From Mycobacterium sp. 1100029.7 (GTDB lineage Bacteria > Actinomycetota > Actinomycetes > Mycobacteriales > Mycobacteriaceae), in assembly GCF_001665235.1 (NCBI RefSeq), contig NZ_LZSC01000019.1, positions 1 to 39,394 of the forward strand: DNA of 39,394 nucleotides, given 5' to 3'. The position numbers and the translations under genes are program-made. Shown piece by piece: positions 9,352-17,101 of the stretch (its first letter is position 1; the number at the start of each line of letters is the position of its first letter). The notes beneath the pieces were generated by a model. It had not been told where the DNA came from and searched no databases. It worked only from the letters and a program-made list of their open reading frames with translations.

Positions 9352-10276
9352 AGAGCTCGTCGCCTTCGAACGGCACGACGTCGACGGCAACGTCGATCAC
9401 GCTTTGCTCGGAGTCGGTGTAGATGATGCCCCGCAGCGGTGGCACATCCGCGTAGTCGCGGCCACGGCCGACGATGATGTACCGCTCGTCCACCATCTGG
9501 TCGTTGGTGGGATCCAGCCCCAGCCATTCGAACTGGCCGGGCTCCTGGGGAGTCCACACCGCGGCCCAGGCGTGGGTCGCGTCGATGCCGATCATTCTTT
9601 CCTTTCCGGGGGGCGGATCGGTGGCCAGATATCCGGAGACATAGCTGGCCGCCAACCCATTGGCGCGTAGGCAAGCGATCGCCAGCCTCGCGAAGTCTTG
9701 ACATACCCCTTCCCGGGCCATCAGAACCGCATCTACCCCGGTGGAAATCGTCGTCGATCCCGAGCGGTAGGTGAAGTCAGCGAAGATTCGCGACGCGAGA
9801 TCGCGCAGCACCTCCAGCAGCGGGCGACCGGGGGCGAAACTGGGCGCCGCGTAATGCCGGACCGCGTCGGTGATTTCGGGTGGATCCAGGTCGAGAGTGA
9901 ATTCGGTCGCCAGCGCTCCCCGGCCCCCGGCCGGGCGCGCCGCCTCCCACGGCTGCAGTGCCGGCCCGCTGCTGTACCGGCCGGGAGGCGGCGGGTAGAC
10001 GTCGACGATGGAGTCGCTGGTGACCGTCAGCACGCGGTGCGGCTCGGTCACGTGGAAGTAGGAACTGATGTTGCCGTAGCTGTCGACGCTGGTGGAGCTG
10101 TCTGCCGCGGCCGGCTCGATCGTCAGCCGATGCGCGATGCACTGCTGCCGCTGGGAGTCCCGCGGCGTCAGGAATCCGCGGCCATACGAGCTGGTCACGG
10201 TGTCCGAGTAGCGGTACTCGGTGCGGTGGGTGACGCGATGGCGGCGCGCGGGGATGCCCTGGATTGCAGAAGACAA
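9344..10276 (-). CDS. Small transglutaminase-like protein (Rv2569c-like)
   Basis: I chose the TTG at 10276, which has a strong AGGAG eight bases upstream; this gives 310 residues starting LSSAIQGIPARRHRVTH. The frame is open to 10363, but that extension would run through the divergent promoter region. The transglutaminase N-terminal domain (about 15-120, RVTHRTEYRYSD) is followed by the core. The core has Cys in EGVCQDFARLAI (around residue 198), His in DATHAWAAVW and Asp in LGLDPTNDQ, so the triad is complete. It is a shorter relative of the protein at 2292-5621 without DUF2126. It forms a two-gene operon with the zinc-ribbon protein, facing the + strand pair of the same cluster. It probably cleaves or transfers amide bonds; the substrate is unknown. 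Confidence 0.92.
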   Translation of the reverse strand: MSSAIQGIPARRHRVTHRTEYRYSDTVTSSYGRGFLTPRDSQRQQCIAHRLTIEPAAADSSTSVDSYGNISSYFHVTEPHRVLTVTSDSIVDVYPPPPGRYSSGPALQPWEAARPAGGRGALATEFTLDLDPPEITDAVRHYAAPSFAPGRPLLEVLRDLASRIFADFTYRSGSTTISTGVDAVLMAREGVCQDFARLAIACLRANGLAASYVSGYLATDPPPGKERMIGIDATHAWAAVWTPQEPGQFEWLGLDPTNDQMVDERYIIVGRGRDYADVPPLRGIIYTDSEQSVIDVAVDVVPFEGDELYA

Positions 10277-10366
10277 CGAATCAGCTCCTGAGATCTGCGG
10301 ATGCGGGGTTGGCAACCGATAGCCGATACGGCACCAAGCGCACCATAGCGGGAGCACAATCAATAG

Positions 10367-10756
10367 GTGGCCACCTGGGACGACGTCGCCCGGATCGCGG
10401 GCGAGCTGCCGCTGGTCTCCGAGCAGTCACCGCATGACTGGCGGGTCGGCAAGAAGCTGCTGGCCTGGGAGCGACCGTTGCGGTCGTCGGATCGGGAAGC
10501 GCTGTCGGCGGCCGGGGTGCAGCCCCCCGAGGGCGACATCCTGGGCGTCCGGGTCTCCGATGAGGGCGTCAAGTTCGCGTTGGTCGCCGACGAACCGGAG
10601 ATCTTCTTCACCACCCCACATTTCGACGGCTACCCCGCGGTGCTGGTCCGGCTGGCCGAGATCGACGCCCGCGGTCTCGAGGAACTGATCACCGAGGCGT
10701 GGCTGACGCAGGCGCCCAAGAAGCTGGTCCAGGAATTCCTCACCGGCTCGTTCTGA
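10367..10756 (+). CDS. MmcQ/YjbR-like small protein (Rv2570-like)
   Basis: This 129-residue protein starts at a GTG at 10367, with GGGAG about 12 bases upstream. The sequence (MATWDDVARIAGELP, then WRVGKKLLAWERPL and ILGVRVSDEGVKFALV) fits the MmcQ/YjbR family. That is a small CyaY-like alpha/beta fold; many members are annotated as DNA-binding without firm biochemical proof. The C-terminal LITEAWLTQAPKKLVQEFL matches the family's usual helix, which ends with two Lys. It is divergent from the small transglutaminase (about 90 bp between starts) and converges on the FUSC-type gene with 5 bp between them. No signal peptide is visible; it should be cytosolic. Confidence 0.85.
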   Translation: MATWDDVARIAGELPLVSEQSPHDWRVGKKLLAWERPLRSSDREALSAAGVQPPEGDILGVRVSDEGVKFALVADEPEIFFTTPHFDGYPAVLVRLAEIDARGLEELITEAWLTQAPKKLVQEFLTGSF

Positions 10757-10761
10757 GCGCG

Positions 10762-11784
10762 TCACGGGCGGTGCTGCAGGTCGATCACCCGCTGCAGATC
10801 GCCGACGCATGCCTGCACGACGTCGGCCAGCACCACTTCGGTGCGTTCGCTGGCTTGCGACAGCAGCGTCGACGCGTGCCGGCGGGCGGCGTCGACATAG
10901 GCGGTCGCGGCGGCGGGATCGGCGTCGGCGAGCTCGGTCGCGCGCGCGAGGTCGTCCAGCACCGCCTCCGCGGGCTGCGGGAGGCGTTCGCAGCAGCCGT
11001 CCACCGCGGGCACCACGGCGCGGGCCAGCTGCAGCACCGACCCGGCGAGCAGGGCCAGGTGCACCGCCTGATGATCGGCGCTGCGCACGGCCTTGCGGAG
11101 TCCCCACCGCCGCGGCGCGACTCGCACGACCTGACGCGCGGTGGTCCGCGCCTGAATCAGCCCACCCAGCTGTTCGTGCACGCGGTCAACGGCCGGCAGT
11201 GGCCAGTCGTGTTCGGCCACCCGGCGGCCGCTGGCCAGTTCGCCGGTGCGGTGCAGCACCGAGTGCAGGGTGCGGAGCACTTCGATTCGCGCGGAGCGCA
11301 GCACGACCAGCGGATCGGCCGGAAACAACACGACGGAGAACAGGATGGCCAGCAGACCGCCGATCAGAGCGTCGAAGATGCGCTCCCACCCGACGCCGCT
11401 GCGAAAAAGCGCGATCACCAGGATCGACGACACCACGGTCTGGTTGGCGAACATCATGCCCTGGCCGATCAGGCCCTGGCCGATGAAGACGGCCGCCACC
11501 AGCGCGATCAGCGCCGCGCAGGTGATGGACACGGTGCCGGGTCCGAGCAACCCCTGCACCAGGGTGCCCGTCCCGATACCCAGGGTCACCCCGATCATCA
11601 TCTGGATGGCGCGTTGCGCGCGCAGGACGTTGCTCGTCGACAACGACACCGCCGCCGCGATCGGCGCGAAGAAGGGTTGCGGATGTGCGAGCACGTCGTG
11701 CGCGATGTACCAGGACAGGCCGGCCGCCACCGAGGTCTGCACCAGGTTGAACCACACCCCTCGGACCCGCTGCACACCCTTCAT
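10762..11784 (-). CDS. FUSC-type (aromatic acid exporter-like) membrane protein (Rv2571c-like)
   Basis: The protein has 340 residues from the ATG at 11784. The first about 170 residues carry five to six hydrophobic segments, including SVAAGLSWYIAHDVLAH, PFFAPIAAAVSLSTS, MMIGVTLGIGTGTLVQ, VSITCAALIALVAAVFIG and FDALIGGLLAILFSVVLFP. The remaining half is Arg/Ala-rich, soluble and helical. This is the architecture of FUSC-like proteins related to the aromatic acid exporter (ArAE) family. The substrate cannot be told from sequence. It lies 47 bp downstream of the deazaflavin oxidoreductase on the same strand and may be read from the aspS transcript. The start has only a weak ribosome binding site (AAGCGGG). 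Confidence 0.85.
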   Translation of the reverse strand: MKGVQRVRGVWFNLVQTSVAAGLSWYIAHDVLAHPQPFFAPIAAAVSLSTSNVLRAQRAIQMMIGVTLGIGTGTLVQGLLGPGTVSITCAALIALVAAVFIGQGLIGQGMMFANQTVVSSILVIALFRSGVGWERIFDALIGGLLAILFSVVLFPADPLVVLRSARIEVLRTLHSVLHRTGELASGRRVAEHDWPLPAVDRVHEQLGGLIQARTTARQVVRVAPRRWGLRKAVRSADHQAVHLALLAGSVLQLARAVVPAVDGCCERLPQPAEAVLDDLARATELADADPAAATAYVDAARRHASTLLSQASERTEVVLADVVQACVGDLQRVIDLQHRP

Positions 11785-11831
11785 CCCGCTTGCTTACCGC
11801 AGCCCCGGTGCGCGCGGCAATGCGAGACGGG

Positions 11832-12263
11832 CTAGCCGCGCTGCAGCTCGAACAGCGGGATGACCCGGCTGGTCTTCGACTGGTAGTCGGCGAAGCCCGG
11901 CGCGGCGGCGACCACCTTGTCGAAGAGCTGGTCGCGCTCGGCCTGCGGCAGTTCGTGGGCCGTCACGTCGAACGCCTCGGTGCCCACGTCGATATGCGCC
12001 CGGGGATTGGCCCGCAGGTTGTGCACCCAGGCCGGGTCCTTGGGCGCACCGGCGAACGAGCCGATGATGATCAGCTTGCCGTCGATGTCGAAGTAGGCCA
12101 GCGGCGAAACCCGCTGCTGGCCGGATTTGGCGCCGGTGCTGGTCAGCAGCAGTAACTGGGCGCCTTCGAATTGGCCGCCCACCTTGCCGCCGTTGGCGCG
12201 AAATTCGTCGGCGATCGCGGTGTTGAACGCCTTGATTGTCTCGGTATCGGGGAGCTCGCTCAT
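11832..12263 (-). CDS. F420-dependent (deazaflavin) nitroreductase-family oxidoreductase
   Basis: This 143-residue protein ([21 protein letters not shown]) matches the deazaflavin-dependent nitroreductase family (DUF385, Ddn-like). Signs are [39 protein letters not shown] and a C-terminal [14 protein letters not shown]. The family uses reduced cofactor F420 to reduce quinones or nitro compounds, with the split beta-barrel binding F420. Its ATG overlaps the aspS stop codon (ATGA at 12260-12263), so it is translationally coupled to aspS. To my knowledge no such gene sits between aspS and Rv2571c in M. tuberculosis, so this looks like an insertion or lineage-specific retention. The physiological substrate cannot be inferred. 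Confidence 0.88.
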   Translation of the reverse strand: MSELPDTETIKAFNTAIADEFRANGGKVGGQFEGAQLLLLTSTGAKSGQQRVSPLAYFDIDGKLIIIGSFAGAPKDPAWVHNLRANPRAHIDVGTEAFDVTAHELPQAERDQLFDKVVAAAPGFADYQSKTSRVIPLFELQRG

Positions 12264-14047
12264 GCCTCGTCAACCTTTTTGGGTTTGGCATCTATTCCGG
12301 ATTCCCTGCGCTGCTGCGCGGTGATCGGCGCTGGCGCATCGGTCAGCGGGTCGACGCCGCCGCCGGTCTTGGGGAAAGCGATTACCTCGCGGATGGAATC
12401 CACGCCGGACAGCAGCGCGTTGATCCGGTCCCAGCCGAACGCGATACCGCCGTGCGGGGGTGCACCAAAGGTGAAGGCCTCCAACAGGAATCCGAACTTC
12501 TCCTGCGCCTCGGCCTGGTCCAGGCCCATCACCGCGAACACCCGCTCCTGGACGTCGCGGCGGTGGATACGGATGGAACCACCGCCGATCTCGTTGCCGT
12601 TGCAGACGATGTCGTAGGCGTCGGCCAGGACACTGCCGGTGTCGGTCTCGATGGCCGTCTCCTGGCCCGCCTTGGGCGAGGTGAACGCGTGATGCACCGC
12701 GGTCCACGCACCGGCGCCCACCGCGACGTCACCGGCCGCGGTCGCGTCTTCGGCCGGCTCGAACAGCGGCGGGTCGACCACCCAGACGAATGCCCAGGCA
12801 TGGGGGTCGATCAGGTTGAGCCGGTTGGCGATCTCGCCGCGGGCGGCGCCCAGCAGCGCCCGCGACGACTTCGCCGGGCCGGCCGAGAAGAAGATGCAGT
12901 CCCCGGGGCCGGCCCCGACGTGACCGGCCAGGCCGTCGCGTTCGGTGTCGGACAGGTTCTTGGCGACCGGACCGCTCAGTTCACCGTCGTCGCCCACCAG
13001 CACGTAGGCCAGGCCGCGGTGGCCGCGCTGTTTGGCCCACTCCTGCCAGCCGTCCAAAGTACGGCGGGGCTGCGAGGCCCCACCGGGCATCACCACCGCG
13101 CCGACGTACGGCGCCTGGAAGACGCGGAATGTGGTGTCGGAGAAGAACTTTGTGCACTCCACCAGCTCCAGCCCGAATCGCAAGTCGGGCTTGTCGGAGC
13201 CGAAGCGCTGCATCGCGTCGGCGTAGCTGATCCGCGGAATCGGCGTGGGGACCTGGTAGCCGATCAGCGACCACAGCGCGGTCAGGATCTCCTCGGAAAT
13301 CGCGATGATGTCCTCGGTGTCGACGAAGCTCATCTCGATATCCAGCTGGGTGAATTCCGGTTGCCGGTCGGCGCGGAAGTCTTCGTCGCGATAACAGCGC
13401 GCGATCTGGTAGTAGCGCTCCATACCGGCGACCATCAGCAACTGCTTGAACAACTGCGGGCTCTGCGGCAGGGCGTAGAACGAGCCGGGGTGCAGCCGGG
13501 CCGGCACCAGGAAGTCGCGGGCACCCTCCGGTGTCGAGCGGGTAATCGTCGGCGTCTCGATCTCGACGAAGTCGTGCCGCGCCAGCACCGAGCGGGCGGC
13601 CGCATTTACCTTGGAGCGCAACCGAATTGCCGCTGCCGGGCCGTCGCGGCGCAGATCCAGGTAGCGGTACTTCAGGCGCAGCTCCTCCCCCGCCGGTTCG
13701 TCGAGCTGAAAAGGCAGTGGCGCACTTTCGCCGAGCACGGTCAGCGTGGTGACGTTGACCTCGACGTCGCCGGTGGGGATCTCGGCGTTGGCGTTGCCCT
13801 CCGGGCGGATCTCGACGACGCCGGAAACCGCGATGCAGAATTCGGCGCGCAACCGGTGCGCCTGCTCCAGCACTTGGCCTTCTTCGAGGCGGTCGCGGAA
13901 GACCACCTGCGCGACGCCCGAAGCATCCCGCAGGTCGATGAAGATGACGCCACCGTGGTCGCGGCGGCGCGCCACCCACCCCACCAGCGTCACCTGCTGG
14001 CCGGCGTCGCCATCCCGAAGCGAACCGGCGGCGTGGCTGCGCAACAC
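12260..14047 (-). CDS. aspS: Aspartyl-tRNA synthetase (bacterial type)
   Basis: The protein has 595 residues from a GTG at 14047, preceded by GGGGAG. The N-terminal OB-fold anticodon-binding domain ([23 protein letters not shown]) is followed by the class II catalytic core. Motif 2 is [19 protein letters not shown], motif 3 is [14 protein letters not shown] near the C-terminus, and a bacterial insertion (GAD-like) domain lies in between. It charges tRNA-Asp. In mycobacteria lacking AsnRS the enzyme is expected to be non-discriminating and to feed the GatCAB amidotransferase; that is family knowledge, not visible here. The length is normal for the family. It is divergent from the ketopantoate-reductase-like gene, with only about 60 bp between the two starts. 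Confidence 0.98.
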   Translation of the reverse strand: MLRSHAAGSLRDGDAGQQVTLVGWVARRRDHGGVIFIDLRDASGVAQVVFRDRLEEGQVLEQAHRLRAEFCIAVSGVVEIRPEGNANAEIPTGDVEVNVTTLTVLGESAPLPFQLDEPAGEELRLKYRYLDLRRDGPAAAIRLRSKVNAAARSVLARHDFVEIETPTITRSTPEGARDFLVPARLHPGSFYALPQSPQLFKQLLMVAGMERYYQIARCYRDEDFRADRQPEFTQLDIEMSFVDTEDIIAISEEILTALWSLIGYQVPTPIPRISYADAMQRFGSDKPDLRFGLELVECTKFFSDTTFRVFQAPYVGAVVMPGGASQPRRTLDGWQEWAKQRGHRGLAYVLVGDDGELSGPVAKNLSDTERDGLAGHVGAGPGDCIFFSAGPAKSSRALLGAARGEIANRLNLIDPHAWAFVWVVDPPLFEPAEDATAAGDVAVGAGAWTAVHHAFTSPKAGQETAIETDTGSVLADAYDIVCNGNEIGGGSIRIHRRDVQERVFAVMGLDQAEAQEKFGFLLEAFTFGAPPHGGIAFGWDRINALLSGVDSIREVIAFPKTGGGVDPLTDAPAPITAQQRRESGIDAKPKKVDEA

Positions 14048-14094
14048 AAATACTCCCCTTTACCTTGGACGACTGACCAGTCTAAGGGGCGGTG

Positions 14095-14108
14095 TAACTT
14101 CACTTTTA
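14095..14108 (+). promoter_or_regulatory. Putative -10 element positioned for a leaderless start at AUC
   Basis: TAACTT (14095-14100, TAnnnT type) lies 7 nt before an ATC at 14108, the position where homologues have ATG. A -35-like CTGACC (14073-14078) is 16 nt upstream. If used, transcription would start at or beside that ATC codon. Confidence 0.35.
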
Positions 14109-14995
14109 TCGCCACAAACATTGCACTCGTGGGCCCCGGCGCCGTCGGCACGACGCTCGCCGCGCTGCTCTACCGGGCCGGGCATTCGGTGCTGGTCTGC
14201 GGTCGCACGGCACGCGACAACATCGAGCTGCGCCCCGACGGCCAGGACCCCATCGTGGTGCCCGGACCGGTACACACCGATCCGGGCACTATCTCCGGTC
14301 CCGTCGATCTCGTGGTGCTGGCGGTCAAGGCCACCCAGAACGACGCAGTAGTCGGTTGGCTGTCCCGGCTGTGCGGCGCGCACACCGTCGTCACCGTGCT
14401 GCAGAACGGCGTCGAACAGGTCGAGCAGGTCCAGCCGCTCTGCCCGTCGTCGCCGGTCATCCCCGGCATCGTCTGGTACTCCGCCGAGACCCAGCCCGAA
14501 GGCTGGGTGCGGCTGCGCACCGAACCCGCCCTGGTGCTGCCCAGCGGCCCGTCGGCCGAAACGGTCGCCGAGCTGCTGCGTGGTGCCGGCTGCCGGGTCG
14601 ACTGCGACCCCGACCTGATCACGGCGGCCTGGCGCAAACTGCTCACCAATGCCCTCGCGGGGTTGATGGCGCTGTCCGGGCGGCGGTCCGGAATGTTTCG
14701 TCGCGACGATATCGCCGCATTGTCGCGCCGCTACGTCGCCGAATGCCTTGCGGTCGCGCGAGCCGAGGGCGCCCAGCTTGCGGACAGTGTGGTCGACGAG
14801 CTGGTCGACCTGTTCGCTCGGGCACCGGAAGACATGGGCACCTCGATCCTGGCCGACCGGGAGCATCGCCGGCCGATGGAATGGGACATCCGCAACGGCG
14901 TGATCATCCGCAAAGCCCGCGTGCACCGGCTGGCAACGCCGATCAGCGATGTGGTGGTGCCGCTTCTGGCCGCGGGTAGCGACGGCCCGGGATAG
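14108..14995 (+). CDS. Ketopantoate reductase-like oxidoreductase (Rv2573-like), non-canonical start
   Basis: The frame encodes a full ApbA/PanE-type protein of about 295 residues. The N-terminal Rossmann motif is IALVGPGAVGTTLAALLYRAGH. Then come LVVLAVKATQND, VVTVLQNGVEQ, the catalytic-region AAWRKLLTNALAG and a C-terminal EWDIRNGVIIRKARVHRL. The family reduces 2-dehydropantoate to pantoate with NADPH, although many paralogues have unknown substrates. There is no ATG, GTG or TTG in frame ahead of the first beta strand. The homologous start position holds ATC (14108), with ATT at 14120; the first conventional codon is GTG at 14129, which would remove strand beta-1 up to VGPG. The upstream frame is open to 12236 but is only the complement of aspS. 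It may be initiated at AUC/AUU on a leaderless mRNA, or it may be crippled. Confidence 0.8.
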   Translation: MATNIALVGPGAVGTTLAALLYRAGHSVLVCGRTARDNIELRPDGQDPIVVPGPVHTDPGTISGPVDLVVLAVKATQNDAVVGWLSRLCGAHTVVTVLQNGVEQVEQVQPLCPSSPVIPGIVWYSAETQPEGWVRLRTEPALVLPSGPSAETVAELLRGAGCRVDCDPDLITAAWRKLLTNALAGLMALSGRRSGMFRRDDIAALSRRYVAECLAVARAEGAQLADSVVDELVDLFARAPEDMGTSILADREHRRPMEWDIRNGVIIRKARVHRLATPISDVVVPLLAAGSDGPG

Positions 14996-15005
14996 GGTTT
15001 TCGCC

Positions 15006-15334
15006 ATGCATCCCTGCGAGCGCGTCGGCGTCGACCTGGCAATCACGCCCGAGCAGCTGTTCGAGGTGCTGTCCGATGCGCAGGCTTGGCCGCAGTGGGC
15101 TGAGTTGATCGCAAGGCGAGCACCGCGGTGACCTGGACCAGTCCCGAACCGCGCGGTGTCGGCACCACCCGCGTCGTCGAGATGCGCGGGGGCTTCAAAC
15201 CTCTGGTCGGCGACGGGATTGCCCGGCTGGCCATGGTCGTCACCGGGCCGCTGCTGAACCTGGGGCTGCGCGGGTTTCTCGGAAACCTGCGCCGCTACAC
15301 CGACCGCCGATTCGCTGCTACGCAGAAACACTAG
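15006..15334 (+). pseudogene. SRPBCC (polyketide cyclase-like) gene remnant, frameshifted and internally deleted (Rv2574-like)
   Basis: The first part (ATG 15006, MHPCERVGVDLAITPEQLFE) is the N-terminus of a START/SRPBCC protein, running to AELIARRAPR and a stop at 15131. The rest continues in another frame from about 15110: KASTAVTWTSPEPRGVGTTRVVEMRGG. Restoring one missing A at about 15113-15115 (GCAAGG to GCAAAGG) joins the two frames as LIAKASTAVTW, so there is a single-base deletion. A second lesion follows. MRGG runs directly into a C-terminal helix (GPLLNLGLRGFLGNLRRYTD), leaving about 110 codons where family members have roughly 150-165, so most of the central beta sheet is gone. The stop at 15334 overlaps the AGGAGGGG ribosome binding site of the next gene. 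It is almost certainly non-functional. Confidence 0.8.
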
Positions 15335-15345
15335 GAGGGGGTGCG

Positions 15346-16224
15346 ATGACCTTCAACGAAGGAATGCAGATCGACACCAGCACCGCGGAGTCATCCGGCG
15401 GCGGTGGCATGGGGATGGCGCTTGGCGGTGGCGGGGTTGGGTTGCTGATCCTGGTCGCGGCGTTGTTCTTTGGCGTCGATCCGGGCAAGGTGATGAACCA
15501 GCAGGGCTCGAACACCGGTGGCTACTCGGCGCCCGGCTTCGACCTCAGCCAATGCAAGACCGGCGCCGACGCCAACAAGTACGTGCAGTGCCGCGTCGTC
15601 GCCACCGGCAACTCCGTGGATGCGGTGTGGCATCAGCTGATGCCGAAATACACGCGCCCGCACGTGCGTTTGTTCACCGGCCAGGTGAGCACCGGCTGCG
15701 GAGCAGCGACCACCGCGGTCGGCCCGTTCTACTGCCCGGTCGACCAGACCGCGTACTTCGACACCGACTTCTTCAAGGAGCTCGTCGACAAATTCGGTTC
15801 CAGCGGTGGGCCTTTCGCGCAGGAATATGTGGTCGCACACGAATACGGCCATCACGTCCAGCAGCTGCAGGGACTGCTCGGGCGCTCCCAGCAAGGCGCG
15901 CAGGGCGCCGGCGGCAACGGCGTCCGCACGGAACTGCAAGCCGACTGCTATGCCGGCATCTGGGCGCACTACGCGTCCACGGTCAAACAGGAGAGCACCG
16001 GTGTGCCCTACCTGGAGCCGTTGAGCGACAAAGACATTCAGGACGCATTGTCGGCGGCCGCATCCGTCGGCGATGACCGGATCCAGAAGGAGTCCACCGG
16101 GCGGGTCAACCCCGAATCGTGGACGCACGGGTCCGCCGCGCAGCGGCAGAAGTGGTTCACCGTCGGCTACCAGAGCGGCGACGTGCCCCAGTGCGACACG
16201 TTCTCGGCCACCGACCTCGGCTAG
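15346..16224 (+). CDS. YpfJ-family neutral zinc metallopeptidase, membrane-anchored (Rv2575-like)
   Basis: The protein has 292 residues from an ATG with an excellent AGGAGGGGG upstream. A Gly-rich N-terminus is followed by one membrane segment (about 31-46, VGLLILVAALFFGVD). An extracytoplasmic YpfJ-type domain follows, with the zinc site HEYGHH (His165, Glu166, His169) in VVAHEYGHHVQQLQGLL. A downstream ELQADCYAGIWAH probably supplies the third ligand, and a Cys pair (TGCG, FYCPVDQ) is also visible. Length and order are normal for the family. The proteolytic target is unknown. Its stop codon shares CTAG (16221-16224) with the stop of the opposing DapA-like gene, so there is no room for a terminator between them. 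Confidence 0.93.
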   Translation: MTFNEGMQIDTSTAESSGGGGMGMALGGGGVGLLILVAALFFGVDPGKVMNQQGSNTGGYSAPGFDLSQCKTGADANKYVQCRVVATGNSVDAVWHQLMPKYTRPHVRLFTGQVSTGCGAATTAVGPFYCPVDQTAYFDTDFFKELVDKFGSSGGPFAQEYVVAHEYGHHVQQLQGLLGRSQQGAQGAGGNGVRTELQADCYAGIWAHYASTVKQESTGVPYLEPLSDKDIQDALSAAASVGDDRIQKESTGRVNPESWTHGSAAQRQKWFTVGYQSGDVPQCDTFSATDLG

Positions 16225-17093
16225 GGACCGTCCAGCAGCGCGAGCAGTTTGGCGCGACCCGGCTCATCCAGCGGCAGCAGCGGCGCCCGGGGGTCCCCGA
16301 GCGGGAATCCGATCAGGTCGAGGCCGGCCTTGACGGTGGTGGCCAGGCCGCCCGCCACGATGAACTCCAGCAGCGGGTTGAGCTCGTCGTAGAGTTTCTG
16401 GGCCCTGTCCAGGTCACCCCCACGCACCGCGTCGTACAAATCGAGGCACGGCTGTGGCCGCAGATTCGGTGCGGCAGTGCACCATCCGGAGGCTCCGGCC
16501 TTGAGGGCGTCGAGCACCAACGGATTGCTTCCGTTGTAGAAGGGCAACCGCCCGCCGGACAGTTCACTGATGCGCTGCATGCGCGTCAGGTCGCCGGTGG
16601 ATTCCTTGACCATCGTGACGTTCTCGATGGTCTCGAACATGCTGACCAGCAACTCCGGACGCATGTCCACGCCGCTGGTGGCCGGGTTGTTGTAGGCCAT
16701 GATCGGGATGGATATCGCGTCGCTGATGCTGCGGTAGTGCTGGACCACTTCGCGCTCGGTGAGCTTCCAGTAGGACACCGGCAGCACCATCACCGCGTCG
16801 GCGCCGGCGTCTTGCGCGTACTTGGCGCGACGAATGCTCTTGACGGTGGTCACATCCGACACGCCCACGACGACCGGCACCCGGCGGTCGACGGAGGCGA
16901 TCGTGGTGTCGACCACCGTGTCGAACTCAGGCTCTTCGAGGTAGGCGAGTTCGCCGGTGCTGCCCAGCGGCGCGATCGCGTGGACCCGGTCGGCGATCAG
17001 CCGCTCGACCAGTTCGGCCAGCCGGTCGGTGTCGATACCGTCGCCCCCGAACGGGGTCACCGGGTAGGCGATGATGCCGTTGATCTCAGACAC
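16221..17093 (-). CDS. Dihydrodipicolinate synthase / N-acetylneuraminate lyase family protein
   Basis: The protein has 290 residues from a GTG at 17093. An AAGGAG ribosome binding site is embedded in the stop codon of the upstream aldolase gene. It is a DapA-family TIM barrel. GSTGE (44-48) is the substrate carboxylate loop, Tyr134 (MAYNNPATSG) and the Schiff-base Lys163 (TMVKESTGD) are the catalytic pair, and their spacing fits the family. These enzymes add pyruvate to, or cleave it from, aldehydes or oxo-acids. It is unlikely to be the housekeeping lysine-pathway enzyme, because it sits with a class II aldolase and a divergent XRE-cupin regulator. That setting suggests a catabolic lyase for a sugar acid or hydroxy-oxo acid. 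The exact substrate cannot be inferred. Confidence 0.9.
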   Translation of the reverse strand: MSEINGIIAYPVTPFGGDGIDTDRLAELVERLIADRVHAIAPLGSTGELAYLEEPEFDTVVDTTIASVDRRVPVVVGVSDVTTVKSIRRAKYAQDAGADAVMVLPVSYWKLTEREVVQHYRSISDAISIPIMAYNNPATSGVDMRPELLVSMFETIENVTMVKESTGDLTRMQRISELSGGRLPFYNGSNPLVLDALKAGASGWCTAAPNLRPQPCLDLYDAVRGGDLDRAQKLYDELNPLLEFIVAGGLATTVKAGLDLIGFPLGDPRAPLLPLDEPGRAKLLALLDGP

Positions 17094-17101
17094 GGGGCTC
17101 C

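Noticed and set aside
12236..14995. A 919-codon plus-strand frame that would fuse an N-terminal protein to ketopantoate reductase
   Set aside because: Up to about 14100 it is only the complement of aspS, with the biased composition of a shadow frame; family homology starts at 14108.
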